The notes: generated by a model from the letters alone, not told the origin. DNA of 64,000 nt from DAISVY01 sp036826635 (GCA_036826635.1 DAISVY010000012.1:1-64000), one strand, 5' to 3'. Counted from the first letter of the stretch, positions 44,152-54,378 are shown. Numbers and translations are program-made.

Positions 44152-47100
44152 ATGTATAAGCTGGCTCGCTTTTCCGTTAAATATCCCACCACCGTTCTCA
44201 TGGTGGTCCTGGCCGTTATCCTTCTCGGTTACATTTCGTTCAGCCGTCTGGGCGTCGACCTCTTCCCCGACCTCAACAGCCCTCGTCTTTTCATCGAGAT
44301 CGAAGCCGGTGAACGCCCGCCGGAGGAAATGGAGCAGCAGTTCGTCACCCAGATGGAAGCGGTAGCGGCCCGCGGAAACGGCGTGATCAATGTTTCTTCC
44401 ATCTCTCGGGTCGGACAGGCGCTTCTGACGGTTGAATACACGTGGCAGACCGACATGGACGCAGCTTTTCTGGACCTTCAGAAACTGGTCGCCGATTTCA
44501 CTCAGAACAGCGAGGCCGACGAGATAACCGTCTCCGAACATGATCCCAACGCCGACCCCGTGGTGGTAGCGGTCTTTTCGCACCCTGAGATCGACGATCT
44601 GGACAAACTGCGCCAGACAGCCGAAAACATTATTCGCAACGAACTGATCCGTCTCCCGGACGTGGCGGCGGTGGATATCGTCGGGGCTCGTGAGCGGGAA
44701 GTTGAAATCCTGACCGATCCCTACACGCTGGAAGCACACGGATTGACCGCCTCGCAACTCGCTTCAACCATAAGCAGCGCCAATCGCAACATGTCGGGCG
44801 GTTCAATCGTGGAAATGGGCATTCGTTATGTCCTGCGCGGGGTGGGAGAATTCACTTCCGAAGACGACATCCGTAATCTGATCGTCGCCTACGAAACGCA
44901 AGAAGAGACCGGACAACCGCTCAAACGCATCCCCACGTATCTGCGGGAAGTGGCGGAAGTACACACCGTCCTGAGTGAACCGGAGAATATCGTACGCTAT
45001 AACGGCCAACGCTGTCTGGCTCTTGAAGTGTTCCGGGAAGCACGGGCCAATACGGTCGATGCGGCTGCCAGTACCGTTGAGCAACTGGAAAAACTGGGGC
45101 GTTCGTTGCCGGGGTATGAACTTCGCGTGATTCAGAATCAGGCCGGTTTTATCAAGTCGGCCATCACCGAAGTCGAAGAAACCGGACTGATCGGCATTAT
45201 CCTGGCCGTGTTGGTGTTGTACCTTTTTCTCCGTCGCATCGGCGTCACCGTGATCATCAGTCTGGCCATTCCGATTTCCATTATAGCAACTTTCAACCTG
45301 ATGTTCTTCAATGACCTTTCTCTGAACATCATGACTTTGGGAGGCCTGGCGCTTGGCGCCGGCATGCTTGTCGATAACGCCATTGTCGTAATGGAAAACG
45401 TGTTCCGACATCTCGAAGAAGGCAAACCGCTTACCGAAGCAGCCGTATTGGGAGCCGGCGAAGTCGGCGGAGCTATCACCAGTTCCACCCTTACCACCGT
45501 CGTCGTGTTTCTCCCCATCGTTTATCTGCACGGGGCGGCGGGCGAACTCTTCCGCGACCAGGCCTGGACTGTCGCCTATTCGCTGATCTCTTCCCTCTTC
45601 GTGGCCCTGGCCGTGATTCCCATGCTCTGCTCGCGCCTGTTGAAACGCGGGAATCGAAGCGTCCCCACCAGTTCCGTCAGTTTCCCCGGCTATGGCAGAT
45701 TCCTGCAAAAAATCTTAAAGCGACGCGGCTTAGTCATTACGGCGAGCCTGGTGCTGGTAATCTTAACCGCCCTGTTAATTCCGACCATCGGCAGCGAATT
45801 CATGCCTCGCGCCGACCAGGGCGATTTGTATATCAATCTGACCCTGCCCGAGGGTACCAGTCTCGAACGCACCGAGGGAACCGTGCGTAATCTCGAAGCC
45901 GTCATAGACCAGAAGTACGGCTCACAACTCAGCAATATATATTCGCGAGTGGGACCATCAGGGACATCGACAAGTGAGCTTGAAGCGCTCAGTGACGAAA
46001 ACAGCGCCGTGATGTACCTGACACCGGCTGTCGACAGCGACCTGCCCACCGACGAACTCGCCGCCGGCATTGAACGCGAACTGGAAAAACTGCCCGACGT
46101 GGAATCGCAACTGACGGTGCAACAAACGGCCCTGCAATCAATCCTGGGGACCAGCTCCGCCCCTCTGGTAGTGGAGATAAAAGGCAAAGAACTCGACGAA
46201 CTTTCGCGGCTGACCGACAGCGTATACGCCCGCCTGTCCCCGATGAGTGAACTGGCCAATATCGAGACGAGCTTCGAGCAGGGCCGCCCGGAAATCGATA
46301 TCGTTGTGGATCGAACGGTGGCCACCCAATTTTCTCTCACCGTCGAAGAAGTGGGTTCGCAGGTACACGATATTCTCTCCGGCACCGAAAGCGGAGAAAT
46401 GGAAATCAATGGTGAATACGCCGACATCATTGTCCGCGGCCCGGATGTGTCACTAACCGAACTGGCCGGCATCATGCTGGAGACCTCATCGGATCGCCGT
46501 GTCAGACTGGACGAGGTAGCTCGACTGGTCCCGGCTGTCTCCCCCCGCGAAATCAACCGCAATAACCAGACAAGGGTAGCCACGGTGAGCGCCAGCCTGG
46601 TTGGCGACGCGCCTTTCGACAAGGTAGCAACAGCCGTCAAAAAAGCCATCGCCGACGTGCCGCTCCCGCAGCAGTATTCGTTCGCCGTAACCGGCGAGGA
46701 AGAGCTTCGGCAGGAAGCCTTCGGCAATCTGGAATTCGCCCTGCTTCTGGCCGTCATACTGGTGTACATGGTCATGGCCGCTCAGTTCGAATCGCTCCTG
46801 CACCCGTTCGTAATTCTTCTGACCATTCCGCTGGCCGGGGTGGGCGCCGTGCTGCTTCTGCTCATTCTCGGCATGCCGCTGAATATCATGTCTTTCATCG
46901 GTATGATCATGCTGGCCGGTATAGCCGTAAACGACTCGATCATCCTGGTGGACCGCATAAACCAAAATCGCCGGGGCGGACAGGATCTCGACAAGGCCAT
47001 CATCAACGCCGGTCAGACGCGTATCCGACCGATCATCATGACCAGCGTTACGACTATTTTGGCGCTGCTGCCGCTCACCATCGGTCTCGGTGAAGGGGCA

Positions 47101-47247
47101 TCATTGCGGGCTCCCATGGCGGTGGCGGTTATCGGCGGGCTGATCACTTCAACCGCCCTGACCCTGGCCGTCATACCGACGGTATATCACCTTCTGGCCG
47201 GTAAAGTACGGATTGAAACGGAGTCCACCACCCGGGCGCAGATATGA
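44152..47247 (+). CDS. RND-family efflux permease (HAE1-like)
   Basis: The product is a 1031-residue inner-membrane pump with the standard RND layout: 12 helices and two large periplasmic loops. The N-terminus (FSVKYPTTVLMVVLAVILLGYISFSRLGVDLFPDL, in shorter blocks) is characteristic. The proton-relay region of helix 4 reads GAGMLVDNAIVVMEN, keeping the first Asp and replacing the second with Asn. The equivalent of helix 10 is GIAVNDSIILVDR. This D-N form is common in non-proteobacterial HAE members. It should export hydrophobic or amphiphilic compounds using the proton or sodium gradient. Its TGA overlaps the ATG of the next gene by four bases. Confidence 0.93.
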   Translation: MYKLARFSVKYPTTVLMVVLAVILLGYISFSRLGVDLFPDLNSPRLFIEIEAGERPPEEMEQQFVTQMEAVAARGNGVINVSSISRVGQALLTVEYTWQTDMDAAFLDLQKLVADFTQNSEADEITVSEHDPNADPVVVAVFSHPEIDDLDKLRQTAENIIRNELIRLPDVAAVDIVGAREREVEILTDPYTLEAHGLTASQLASTISSANRNMSGGSIVEMGIRYVLRGVGEFTSEDDIRNLIVAYETQEETGQPLKRIPTYLREVAEVHTVLSEPENIVRYNGQRCLALEVFREARANTVDAAASTVEQLEKLGRSLPGYELRVIQNQAGFIKSAITEVEETGLIGIILAVLVLYLFLRRIGVTVIISLAIPISIIATFNLMFFNDLSLNIMTLGGLALGAGMLVDNAIVVMENVFRHLEEGKPLTEAAVLGAGEVGGAITSSTLTTVVVFLPIVYLHGAAGELFRDQAWTVAYSLISSLFVALAVIPMLCSRLLKRGNRSVPTSSVSFPGYGRFLQKILKRRGLVITASLVLVILTALLIPTIGSEFMPRADQGDLYINLTLPEGTSLERTEGTVRNLEAVIDQKYGSQLSNIYSRVGPSGTSTSELEALSDENSAVMYLTPAVDSDLPTDELAAGIERELEKLPDVESQLTVQQTALQSILGTSSAPLVVEIKGKELDELSRLTDSVYARLSPMSELANIETSFEQGRPEIDIVVDRTVATQFSLTVEEVGSQVHDILSGTESGEMEINGEYADIIVRGPDVSLTELAGIMLETSSDRRVRLDEVARLVPAVSPREINRNNQTRVATVSASLVGDAPFDKVATAVKKAIADVPLPQQYSFAVTGEEELRQEAFGNLEFALLLAVILVYMVMAAQFESLLHPFVILLTIPLAGVGAVLLLLILGMPLNIMSFIGMIMLAGIAVNDSIILVDRINQNRRGGQDLDKAIINAGQTRIRPIIMTSVTTILALLPLTIGLGEGASLRAPMAVAVIGGLITSTALTLAVIPTVYHLLAGKVRIETESTTRAQI

Positions 47248-50200
47248 TTGAACGCATTATCAGACGGCCGATTCTCGTGGCCATGATAATCATCGGGCTT
47301 TGCCTGCTGGGTGTCGTTTCGTATACCAAACTGCCCGTGGAGCTCATCCCCTATACGGAACTGCCGATGCTGGTCGTGCAGGTAAGCACCGCGCTCGACG
47401 CCGATCCCGACTACGTGGAAAAACACGCCATCATCCCGCTCGAAAGTGCTATTGCCGGACTCGAAGATATCGAGAGCATCGAATCGTACATCGATCGCCG
47501 TCGCGCCATTATCTTTGTTTATTACCATCAAAATTCCGATGCCAAATACGCCTATCTCAAGCTTCAGGAACGGGTCGAAAGCGCCCGCTCGTTATTGGGT
47601 GACGACTTCTACGCCAGCGTCCTGAAAATCGACACCGAACAACTTTCCAATCAATTCATGTCACTGCAGGCCAGAGGCGAGGGTGATCTCGATCAGATAC
47701 GGGAAGTGGTGGACGAAGAAATAACCGAAGAGCTGGAGAAAATAGACGGTATCGCCAGTGTTGCCGTCTACGGCGGTCGACAGCACTCTATCGAAGTCGT
47801 TCTCGACGAAGGAGCATTGCGCTCGCACAATATCACCGCTTCCCAGGTTTCTTCCAAAATCAGCGGCGGGACTGCCGACCGCCAGTATCTGGGCCAGGCT
47901 ATCGAAGGGAACAAGCAGTATTTCGTCAACCTGACCGCCGACTATACGGCTGTTCCGGCCCTTGAGGATATTGTCATCAAGGAAGAAGGTCCGGTTCTTC
48001 TCAAACACGTGGCCACGATCATCGACGGCGGCGCGGAAGAAGAGACAATTTCCCGCGTCAATGGTATGGAATCGATTTCCATTTCGCTTGTCCGTGATCA
48101 ACAAGCCAACCTTCTCAGCCTTTCTCGCGAGACACGCCGGGAGATCGAGCACCTGAATAAAAAAGTGGCAGCCACCGGGGTGGAACTGGTCATTCAAAGC
48201 GACTCGGCCGAAGAGATCGAAGAGAATATAGAAGTCATCAAGATGCTGGCCCTTATAGGCGGCCTGCTGGCGGTGGTGGTTCTGTGGTTGTTTCTCCGCA
48301 ATCTTCCCCTGGTTCTGGTAGTGGCGGCATCGATACCGATATCGGTACTCATATCGTTGAATTTCTTCTACGCCTTCGACATCACGATCAACACCCTCAC
48401 GCTGGTGGGTATAGCTATCGCCATCGGCATGCTCATCGACAACAGCGTCGTTGTCCTGGAGAACATTCACCGCAAAGTGGCCCACGGCAATACCCCCTAT
48501 CGGGCGGTCGTGGACGGAACCCACGAGGTCTGGCGGGCGGTATCGGCGGCCACTCTTACCACCGTCTGCGTCTTCGTCCCGTTCATCTTCTCCAACAGTT
48601 TTCTGGTTAAGACATTAGGCCGACACGTCGGCATATCGATTATCTCGACTCTCCTGGTGTCACTTGGCGTGGCTTTCGTCCTGATACCTCCCGCGACTTA
48701 TTATTTCCTCTCTCGCAAGAAAGGCCGGGTGGAATCTTTCAACGTCATATCTCAGAAGAACCGACTACAGCAAATCTATACCCTGTTGCTCAAGTCGTGC
48801 CTGAGATTCCCGGCCCGAACACTGATTGTCAGTGTGGTGGTTTTCTTCGCCAGTGTGCTTATCTGTCTGGCCGTAAGTATCAACGTCCCCGAGGAAGTGG
48901 AACTGGACGAATTCAATCTCTACGCCACCATGCCGTCCGGGACAACACTGGCCACGGCCGACGAGCAGGTTAAAGAGATGGATCAGCGGTTGAGTGATAT
49001 CGCCGAGCTCAAAGAACGTCGGGCCAACATCGAAGAAGACAACATCGTGTTTACGTTCGAGCTGAAGGAAGACTACGAAGATATCGCCCGGCGTAATCTC
49101 AGCGAGGTCAAGGACGAAGTGCTCGAGAAACTTTCCAACGCCTATCCCCTGATCGACTTCACATATGAGGAACCGGCTTCCGACGTCCGTTTCCGGGGCG
49201 GTGGCGGCGGCGGTCAGGGCATGCGCGGTTTCACTCGTTTGCTCGGTATCGGCACATCCGAGGAGAGCGTCGTTATTCGGGGACAGGATTTGGGGATGCT
49301 GCGCTCCATCGCCGAAGACGTTCGTTATAACCTCGATAACCTGGAAACCATCAAGAGCACGCAACTTTCGGTTACCGAACACGATCCCGGCATAGATCTG
49401 CTGCTTGATCAGTCGGCCATGCGTCATTTCAACGTCGGGTCGGCCAATATCATCGCCGAACTGTCCGGTTTTCAAAGCGAGGTTTCCTCGGGAGTAACGC
49501 TCAAACGCGGGACCGACGAAATAGATATCATCCTCAAAAAGAACGAACTGGAAGACAAAACTTCCGACGATCTCAGAGAACTTGAGGTGGCCGGAGGCGA
49601 CGGCGGCACGGTGCCGATAGTACAACTCGCACGATTCCTTTACACCAGCGGCACGTCCAACATCAACCGCGTAAATCAGGAAAAAGAAGTTTCGGTCGTT
49701 TATCGCTTTGAGGATGATGTCGAAAGTTCCAAACCGTTACTGGAAAACGCTCGCCTCACCGTGGACGAAATAGCGGCCGGAATAAGCCCGCCGTCGGGAG
49801 TGGCCATCGAGGTGGTCCACGACGAGACCGATCTCTCGGAGTTCTATTTTCTCATTTTCGCGGCCGTGATTCTTATATACATGATTCTGGCCTCGGTTTT
49901 CGAGTCTTTAGCTACCCCGCTGGTCATCATGTTCACTATCCCGCTGGCCACCATCGGTGCCCTTTGGGGACTGATTCTGACCGGCAACTCGATCCTTAAC
50001 GCCAATTCGATCATCGGCCTGTTTATCCTTCTTGGGGTGGTGGTCAACAACGGCATTATTCTGATCGATTATTCGCGTCTGCTTCGCCGGCAACGCATGC
50101 GCCCGGGCAGGGCCTTGATCACCGCCGGACAGGCACGAATCAGACCGATCCTCATCACCGCCATCACCACCGTGCTGGCCATGCTGCCACTGGCTATGGG

Positions 50201-51941
50201 CAAGGCCGAGTACGTGGCCAAAATCGGAGCACCTTTCGCTATCGTCGTCATTGGCGGACTGAGTTTCGGTACGCTGTTCACACTACTGTTAATTCCGACA
50301 GTATCCTTCGGAACCGATAATGCCATGGCCTGGTGGCGACAGTTGAGCGGCCGCAACAAAGCAATCCAGACAGCGGTTCTGATCATCGGCGTATTCCTTA
50401 TTTACAAGAATATCGACTCGTTCCTCTGGCAAATGGTCGACCTGATCGCTCTTCTGGCCGTCATCCCGGCCTTTACGTATTTCACCCAGACGAGCCTGCG
50501 ACGAAGCCGTCGAGCCATTATCCCGACCGGCGATTCCATTACCATCACCATCCGCAACGTCGTCAAGGTCTACGACGATTTCTCCCGGTTCGTCCGCGAA
50601 TGGCGCAAAGGGGAACGCCAGCATCAGCATGGCTCACCCGATGAACCGGTAAAGAACCGTGACCTGCTGCTTACCCGGATGTGGCAGCTTCCCCTGTATG
50701 TTTTCCTGTTCTACTTTACATATTTGTATCTGGAGAGCGGGTTCTGGATTTTCGTCTTCTCGGTCGTGTTTTACATCTATTCGCTTAATCTCTGGCGACC
50801 GCTGTTGCTGACGAGTGGAATATCAACCGGGAAGTGGCGATGGCCTCGAACACGCCGGTGGTTGTACAAACTGATTTTCTGGCTGGGCCCGTTGCTCAAT
50901 CTGATCTGGTTCAAACTTACCTGGTCCGGTCTGGCGCTGGTCATTGTTCTGGGATTTGCCTGGTATCTGGCGGCCTTGACTTACAACACTTCATCGCGCC
51001 TCTATCGGAAGCGGATCGATATCAATCGTCTTACCGGACGATTCGTCAGGATTCGCAAATTCTTCTATCGACTGGTCAAAGCCACGCCTCTGATCGGAAA
51101 ACGCCGGGTTCCGTTTGTCGCTCTGAATCAGGTGTCAATGGAGATCGGCAGCGGCATGTTCGGACTTGTCGGTCCCAACGGGGCAGGCAAAACAACGCTC
51201 ATGCGGGTTATTTGCGGGATTCTTCCGCCGGCTCGCGGCACGGTAAAAATCAATGGTATCGATCTGGTCAAACAACGCGAGGAACTTCAGTCGCTCATCG
51301 GCTACCTGCCACAGGAATTCGGCACCTACGAGAATATGACAGCTTACCAGTTTCTGGATTACCAGGCGCTTCTGAAAGGCCAGTGGAATGACCGACAGCG
51401 GCGGGAAACGGTAGAGAAAGCTATTCATTCGGTCCATCTCGAGGACAGCCGCAACACGAAAATAAAGTCTTTCTCCGGAGGCATGAAACAGCGCGTCGGT
51501 ATCGCCCAGACGCTGTTGCACCTGCCGCGTATTATGGTGGTGGACGAACCGACCGCAGGACTGGACCCGCGCGAACGGATTCGGTTCAGGAACCTTCTGT
51601 CGGAACTGGCGCGGGACCGCGTTGTTATTTTCTCGACTCACATCATTGAAGACATCTCCAGCAGTTGCAGCCGACTGGCCGTGCTGGATGATGGTGCGGT
51701 CAAATTCCTGGGCTCTCCCAGGGAAATGGTGGAACTGACCAGAGGCTATGTCTGGCAGGCCCAGATAGCCCGGGAGCAGTTCGAAAAAGTACGGAACAAC
51801 CTGCGGATAGTGCACCACATGCGCGACGGCGATCTTATCAGAGTAAGGGTACTCGCGTCCAAACAGCCGCTGACCGAAGCTATCGAGGTAACCCCGACGC
51901 TGGAGGATTCGTACCTTTGGTTACTGAATCAACAAGGGTAG
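47244..51941 (+). CDS. RND permease fused to a six-span linker and an ABC ATPase domain
   Basis: The product is a single 1565-residue ORF. Residues 1-~1030 are a full RND pump: N-terminus MIERIIRRPILVAMIIIG, helix 4 GMLIDNSVVVLEN, helix 10 region GVVVNNGIILIDYSR. A glycine-rich insert (GGGGGG at ~651) lies in the second half. Residues ~1032-1290 add about six hydrophobic segments. Residues ~1291-1565 are a complete ABC ATPase: Walker A GPNGAGKT from ~1310, Q-loop YLPQEF, signature FSGGMKQR at ~1410, Walker B IMVVDEP at ~1430, and H-loop STHII. RND pumps end in the cytoplasm and six more spans return there, so the ATPase would be cytosolic as required. It overlaps the previous RND gene by ATGA. 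I know no named family with this fusion. Confidence 0.9.
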   Translation: MIERIIRRPILVAMIIIGLCLLGVVSYTKLPVELIPYTELPMLVVQVSTALDADPDYVEKHAIIPLESAIAGLEDIESIESYIDRRRAIIFVYYHQNSDAKYAYLKLQERVESARSLLGDDFYASVLKIDTEQLSNQFMSLQARGEGDLDQIREVVDEEITEELEKIDGIASVAVYGGRQHSIEVVLDEGALRSHNITASQVSSKISGGTADRQYLGQAIEGNKQYFVNLTADYTAVPALEDIVIKEEGPVLLKHVATIIDGGAEEETISRVNGMESISISLVRDQQANLLSLSRETRREIEHLNKKVAATGVELVIQSDSAEEIEENIEVIKMLALIGGLLAVVVLWLFLRNLPLVLVVAASIPISVLISLNFFYAFDITINTLTLVGIAIAIGMLIDNSVVVLENIHRKVAHGNTPYRAVVDGTHEVWRAVSAATLTTVCVFVPFIFSNSFLVKTLGRHVGISIISTLLVSLGVAFVLIPPATYYFLSRKKGRVESFNVISQKNRLQQIYTLLLKSCLRFPARTLIVSVVVFFASVLICLAVSINVPEEVELDEFNLYATMPSGTTLATADEQVKEMDQRLSDIAELKERRANIEEDNIVFTFELKEDYEDIARRNLSEVKDEVLEKLSNAYPLIDFTYEEPASDVRFRGGGGGGQGMRGFTRLLGIGTSEESVVIRGQDLGMLRSIAEDVRYNLDNLETIKSTQLSVTEHDPGIDLLLDQSAMRHFNVGSANIIAELSGFQSEVSSGVTLKRGTDEIDIILKKNELEDKTSDDLRELEVAGGDGGTVPIVQLARFLYTSGTSNINRVNQEKEVSVVYRFEDDVESSKPLLENARLTVDEIAAGISPPSGVAIEVVHDETDLSEFYFLIFAAVILIYMILASVFESLATPLVIMFTIPLATIGALWGLILTGNSILNANSIIGLFILLGVVVNNGIILIDYSRLLRRQRMRPGRALITAGQARIRPILITAITTVLAMLPLAMGKAEYVAKIGAPFAIVVIGGLSFGTLFTLLLIPTVSFGTDNAMAWWRQLSGRNKAIQTAVLIIGVFLIYKNIDSFLWQMVDLIALLAVIPAFTYFTQTSLRRSRRAIIPTGDSITITIRNVVKVYDDFSRFVREWRKGERQHQHGSPDEPVKNRDLLLTRMWQLPLYVFLFYFTYLYLESGFWIFVFSVVFYIYSLNLWRPLLLTSGISTGKWRWPRTRRWLYKLIFWLGPLLNLIWFKLTWSGLALVIVLGFAWYLAALTYNTSSRLYRKRIDINRLTGRFVRIRKFFYRLVKATPLIGKRRVPFVALNQVSMEIGSGMFGLVGPNGAGKTTLMRVICGILPPARGTVKINGIDLVKQREELQSLIGYLPQEFGTYENMTAYQFLDYQALLKGQWNDRQRRETVEKAIHSVHLEDSRNTKIKSFSGGMKQRVGIAQTLLHLPRIMVVDEPTAGLDPRERIRFRNLLSELARDRVVIFSTHIIEDISSSCSRLAVLDDGAVKFLGSPREMVELTRGYVWQAQIAREQFEKVRNNLRIVHHMRDGDLIRVRVLASKQPLTEAIEVTPTLEDSYLWLLNQQG

Positions 51942-51945
51942 CGTT

Positions 51946-52692
51946 ATGATACAGTCGACGACATCTTCCCCCGCCTCACAAACGAGCCTTCTCTCCGGTC
52001 TTCGGAGTCTGGTAGCTTTCTTCCGGTACAACGCCACTCACGTTTTCGCGGGGAAATTCATCTATTTCCTGGCCCTGGGGATCGGGATTTTCATTCTCGT
52101 GACGGTAATATACGTTTTGGACAGCAGCACCCCGCCGGATGCCGAGGCCATTTACTACTTTCTTTTGGTCCCGGGGGTATTGTTGATTTTCTATCCGTCG
52201 GCCTATTCCATTCAGAGCGACGTCGACAGCCGCATGATAGAAACGCTCTTCGGTATTCCCGACTACCGTTACAAAGTCTGGCTGGCCCGAAACATCACCA
52301 TGTATCTGGTCGTGACCGCCCTGCTGTTTTTACTGGCGTTGTTTTGCCGACTGACGATGGCCGATTTTTCGATATGGTCAATGTCGTTTCAACTCCTGTT
52401 CCCGGTGGCGTTCATCGGCAGTCTGGCGTTTATGACCGCAACCATCACGCGCAGCGGCAACGGCACCGCCGTCATCATGGTGATAATCCTTCTTGTCTTC
52501 TGGATTGCCGCCGAACCGCTCGAGGGCAGCCGCTGGAATCTGTTTCACAACCCCTTCACTCAGGTGGATCAGTTCGAGACTTTTTTGTGGGCGGAGACGA
52601 CGCTTTATAACCGCATTTACCTGCTGACAGGTGCGGCTGTGGCCACCATGTTCGGTCTGCTGCGTCTGCAACGTCGCGAGAAATTGATCTGA
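51946..52692 (+). CDS. ABC-2-type permease
   Basis: The product is a 248-residue integral membrane protein with about six hydrophobic segments, 4 bases after the RND-ABC fusion. The cytoplasmic loop SIQSDVDSRMIETLFGIPDYRYKVWLARN is typical of ABC-2 permeases, in which an amphipathic helix couples to the ATPase. It is probably the membrane partner of the ATPase domain fused to the RND pump, or of the separate ATPase at the operon start. It is the last gene of the operon and is convergent with the histidine kinase gene. Confidence 0.82.
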   Translation: MIQSTTSSPASQTSLLSGLRSLVAFFRYNATHVFAGKFIYFLALGIGIFILVTVIYVLDSSTPPDAEAIYYFLLVPGVLLIFYPSAYSIQSDVDSRMIETLFGIPDYRYKVWLARNITMYLVVTALLFLLALFCRLTMADFSIWSMSFQLLFPVAFIGSLAFMTATITRSGNGTAVIMVIILLVFWIAAEPLEGSRWNLFHNPFTQVDQFETFLWAETTLYNRIYLLTGAAVATMFGLLRLQRREKLI

Positions 52693-52697
52693 TACGC

Positions 52698-52726
52698 CCG
52701 GGAAACCGGATCGTCAGGCTTCCGGG
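52698..52726. terminator. weak convergent stem-loop
   Basis: CCGGGAA (52698-52704) pairs with TTCCGGG (52720-52726) around a 15-base loop between two convergent genes; the right arm runs into the kinase gene's last codons. No T-run follows on either strand, so function as a terminator is doubtful. Confidence 0.3.
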
Positions 52727-54375
52727 TGCAGAGGAAAACGAAAGACGAAAGTTGTTCCCTGACCCGGTTCGCTGTTTATATCGACCTCGGCCCGGTGGTT
52801 GCTGATAATCTTCGCACAGATAACCAACCCGTAACCATGTCCCGTTTCCTTCGTCGTCAGATGAAATTTGAAAAGCTTCTTCTTGACTTCCGGAGTGATC
52901 CCCGAACCGTTATCGGAAATGGACAGGAGAACGGTGTCCCCTTCGACACTTGTCTTGACTTCGATATGACCGTCGGGACGCCGGGTTTCGGCGACGGCAT
53001 CAGCGGCGTTGTTGAGCACATTAAGTAACAGTTGTGCTATCTGATCGGTGTCCATTTCGAAAGACGGCAAGTTCGGCTCGAGGTCGGTCGAGATCGACAC
53101 CCGCGTGAACTTTTTCTGCACCAATACGAAGGACAGCACATCGGTGACCGTGGAATTCAGACTGGCGATGCTCTTGCATGCCTCCAGCCGGGTGTAGTCG
53201 GTCAAACCGGCCGTGTAGCGTTCCATCTTGCCGACATGGGATTTCAGCTTCTCGAGCGAGTTGGCCACTTTATCCATATTGCCCCGCGCCATAGCCATCT
53301 GGGCCAGTTCTACCCCGCCCAGAATGAGAGCCAGGAAGTTATTCAACTCGTGGGCGATGGACGAGGCCATTACGCCCTTGTCGGCGAATTTTTCGAGGTC
53401 GAACAGCTTTTGCTCGTTCTCTTTTTGCGCCGTGACATCGTCCAGCGTAAAAACGAGATCGGATTCGCGTTCGTCGCGACGTTCAATAGAAGAAAACCGG
53501 ACGTTATATATTCGCTCGAATTCGGGCCCTTTGGCCACCTGATTTTCTATGAAACTGCTGTGAGTTCCGGCCCGGGTTTTAAGTAACCGCCGCCCCCAAC
53601 CGGGGAAAGCGTACTCGGGGAAAACGCTGTCCAGCGGCTGTCCGATAACCGAGTCGAAATCGGACACGTTGGGCAGACAGTCCCGAAGAATGCTCATACC
53701 GGCACTGTTCACTTTCTTGAGAGTATAGTCCTGCTCTCCGAAAACGAAAACACCCTGCCTGACGCTGTCCAGAATTTCCAGATACCATGCGTTCAGGCCC
53801 CGCATCTGCGTAATCAAAAAAGAATTGGCGATAAACGGCGCACTGGCGTTGGCAAGCGTACTCAACAACTCAAGTTCACTGTCAGCCAGCGGCTTGTGGC
53901 TGATCTTCTCCCCCAGTCCGATCACGCCCCAATACCATTCCCCGTGGATCAGCGGAACCAGTACCTGAACACCCGTTTCCTTCAGTCTCGCCAGGATTCG
54001 CTGAGCGTCATCCGGCAAATCTTCCCGATCAAAACAACATGGCCGGGGATCGGCCAGGAAATATTCGGACAATTCCAATTGCTGACAATCCAGCCCTATT
54101 CCGGCAGCATCCTGAAAATGGCCGGTTCCGGAACAGATAGGCGGGCTGGCGCCGGCTTCCGGGTTGCGCACCACGGCAATGACATCAGCCACGGAGAACT
54201 GCCCGGAAACGGTGAGAACCAACTGGTCGAGAAGACAACGGTAATCCGGTTTTTTTGAAAACTGCTCGGTTAGTTCGGCCAGCGCGTTGAGCGCCATGGC
54301 TTCAATATCCACCGAGGCCCGACGACGAACTGTCGCGGCACTCTCGTTCCGGACTGAATCTGTAATCTGTGACAT
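52714..54375 (-). CDS. GAF-PAS sensor histidine kinase
   Basis: The product is a 553-residue soluble kinase with no membrane segment. Residues ~45-190 form a GAF-like sensor (VLVPLIHGEWYWGVIGLGE), residues ~200-325 a PAS-like region (ILDSVRQGVFVFGEQDY), then the H-box with His342 in SSIAHELNNFLALI. The ATPase domain has N-box LLNVLNNAADAV, G1 ISDNGSGI and G2 GHGYGLVICAKII. It is intact. No response regulator is adjacent, so its target is unknown. It is the last gene of a minus-strand cluster that starts with T9SS-type proteins, 3 bases after the STAS gene. Confidence 0.88.
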   Translation of the reverse strand: MSQITDSVRNESAATVRRRASVDIEAMALNALAELTEQFSKKPDYRCLLDQLVLTVSGQFSVADVIAVVRNPEAGASPPICSGTGHFQDAAGIGLDCQQLELSEYFLADPRPCCFDREDLPDDAQRILARLKETGVQVLVPLIHGEWYWGVIGLGEKISHKPLADSELELLSTLANASAPFIANSFLITQMRGLNAWYLEILDSVRQGVFVFGEQDYTLKKVNSAGMSILRDCLPNVSDFDSVIGQPLDSVFPEYAFPGWGRRLLKTRAGTHSSFIENQVAKGPEFERIYNVRFSSIERRDERESDLVFTLDDVTAQKENEQKLFDLEKFADKGVMASSIAHELNNFLALILGGVELAQMAMARGNMDKVANSLEKLKSHVGKMERYTAGLTDYTRLEACKSIASLNSTVTDVLSFVLVQKKFTRVSISTDLEPNLPSFEMDTDQIAQLLLNVLNNAADAVAETRRPDGHIEVKTSVEGDTVLLSISDNGSGITPEVKKKLFKFHLTTKETGHGYGLVICAKIISNHRAEVDINSEPGQGTTFVFRFPLHPEA

Positions 54376-54378
54376 ATG

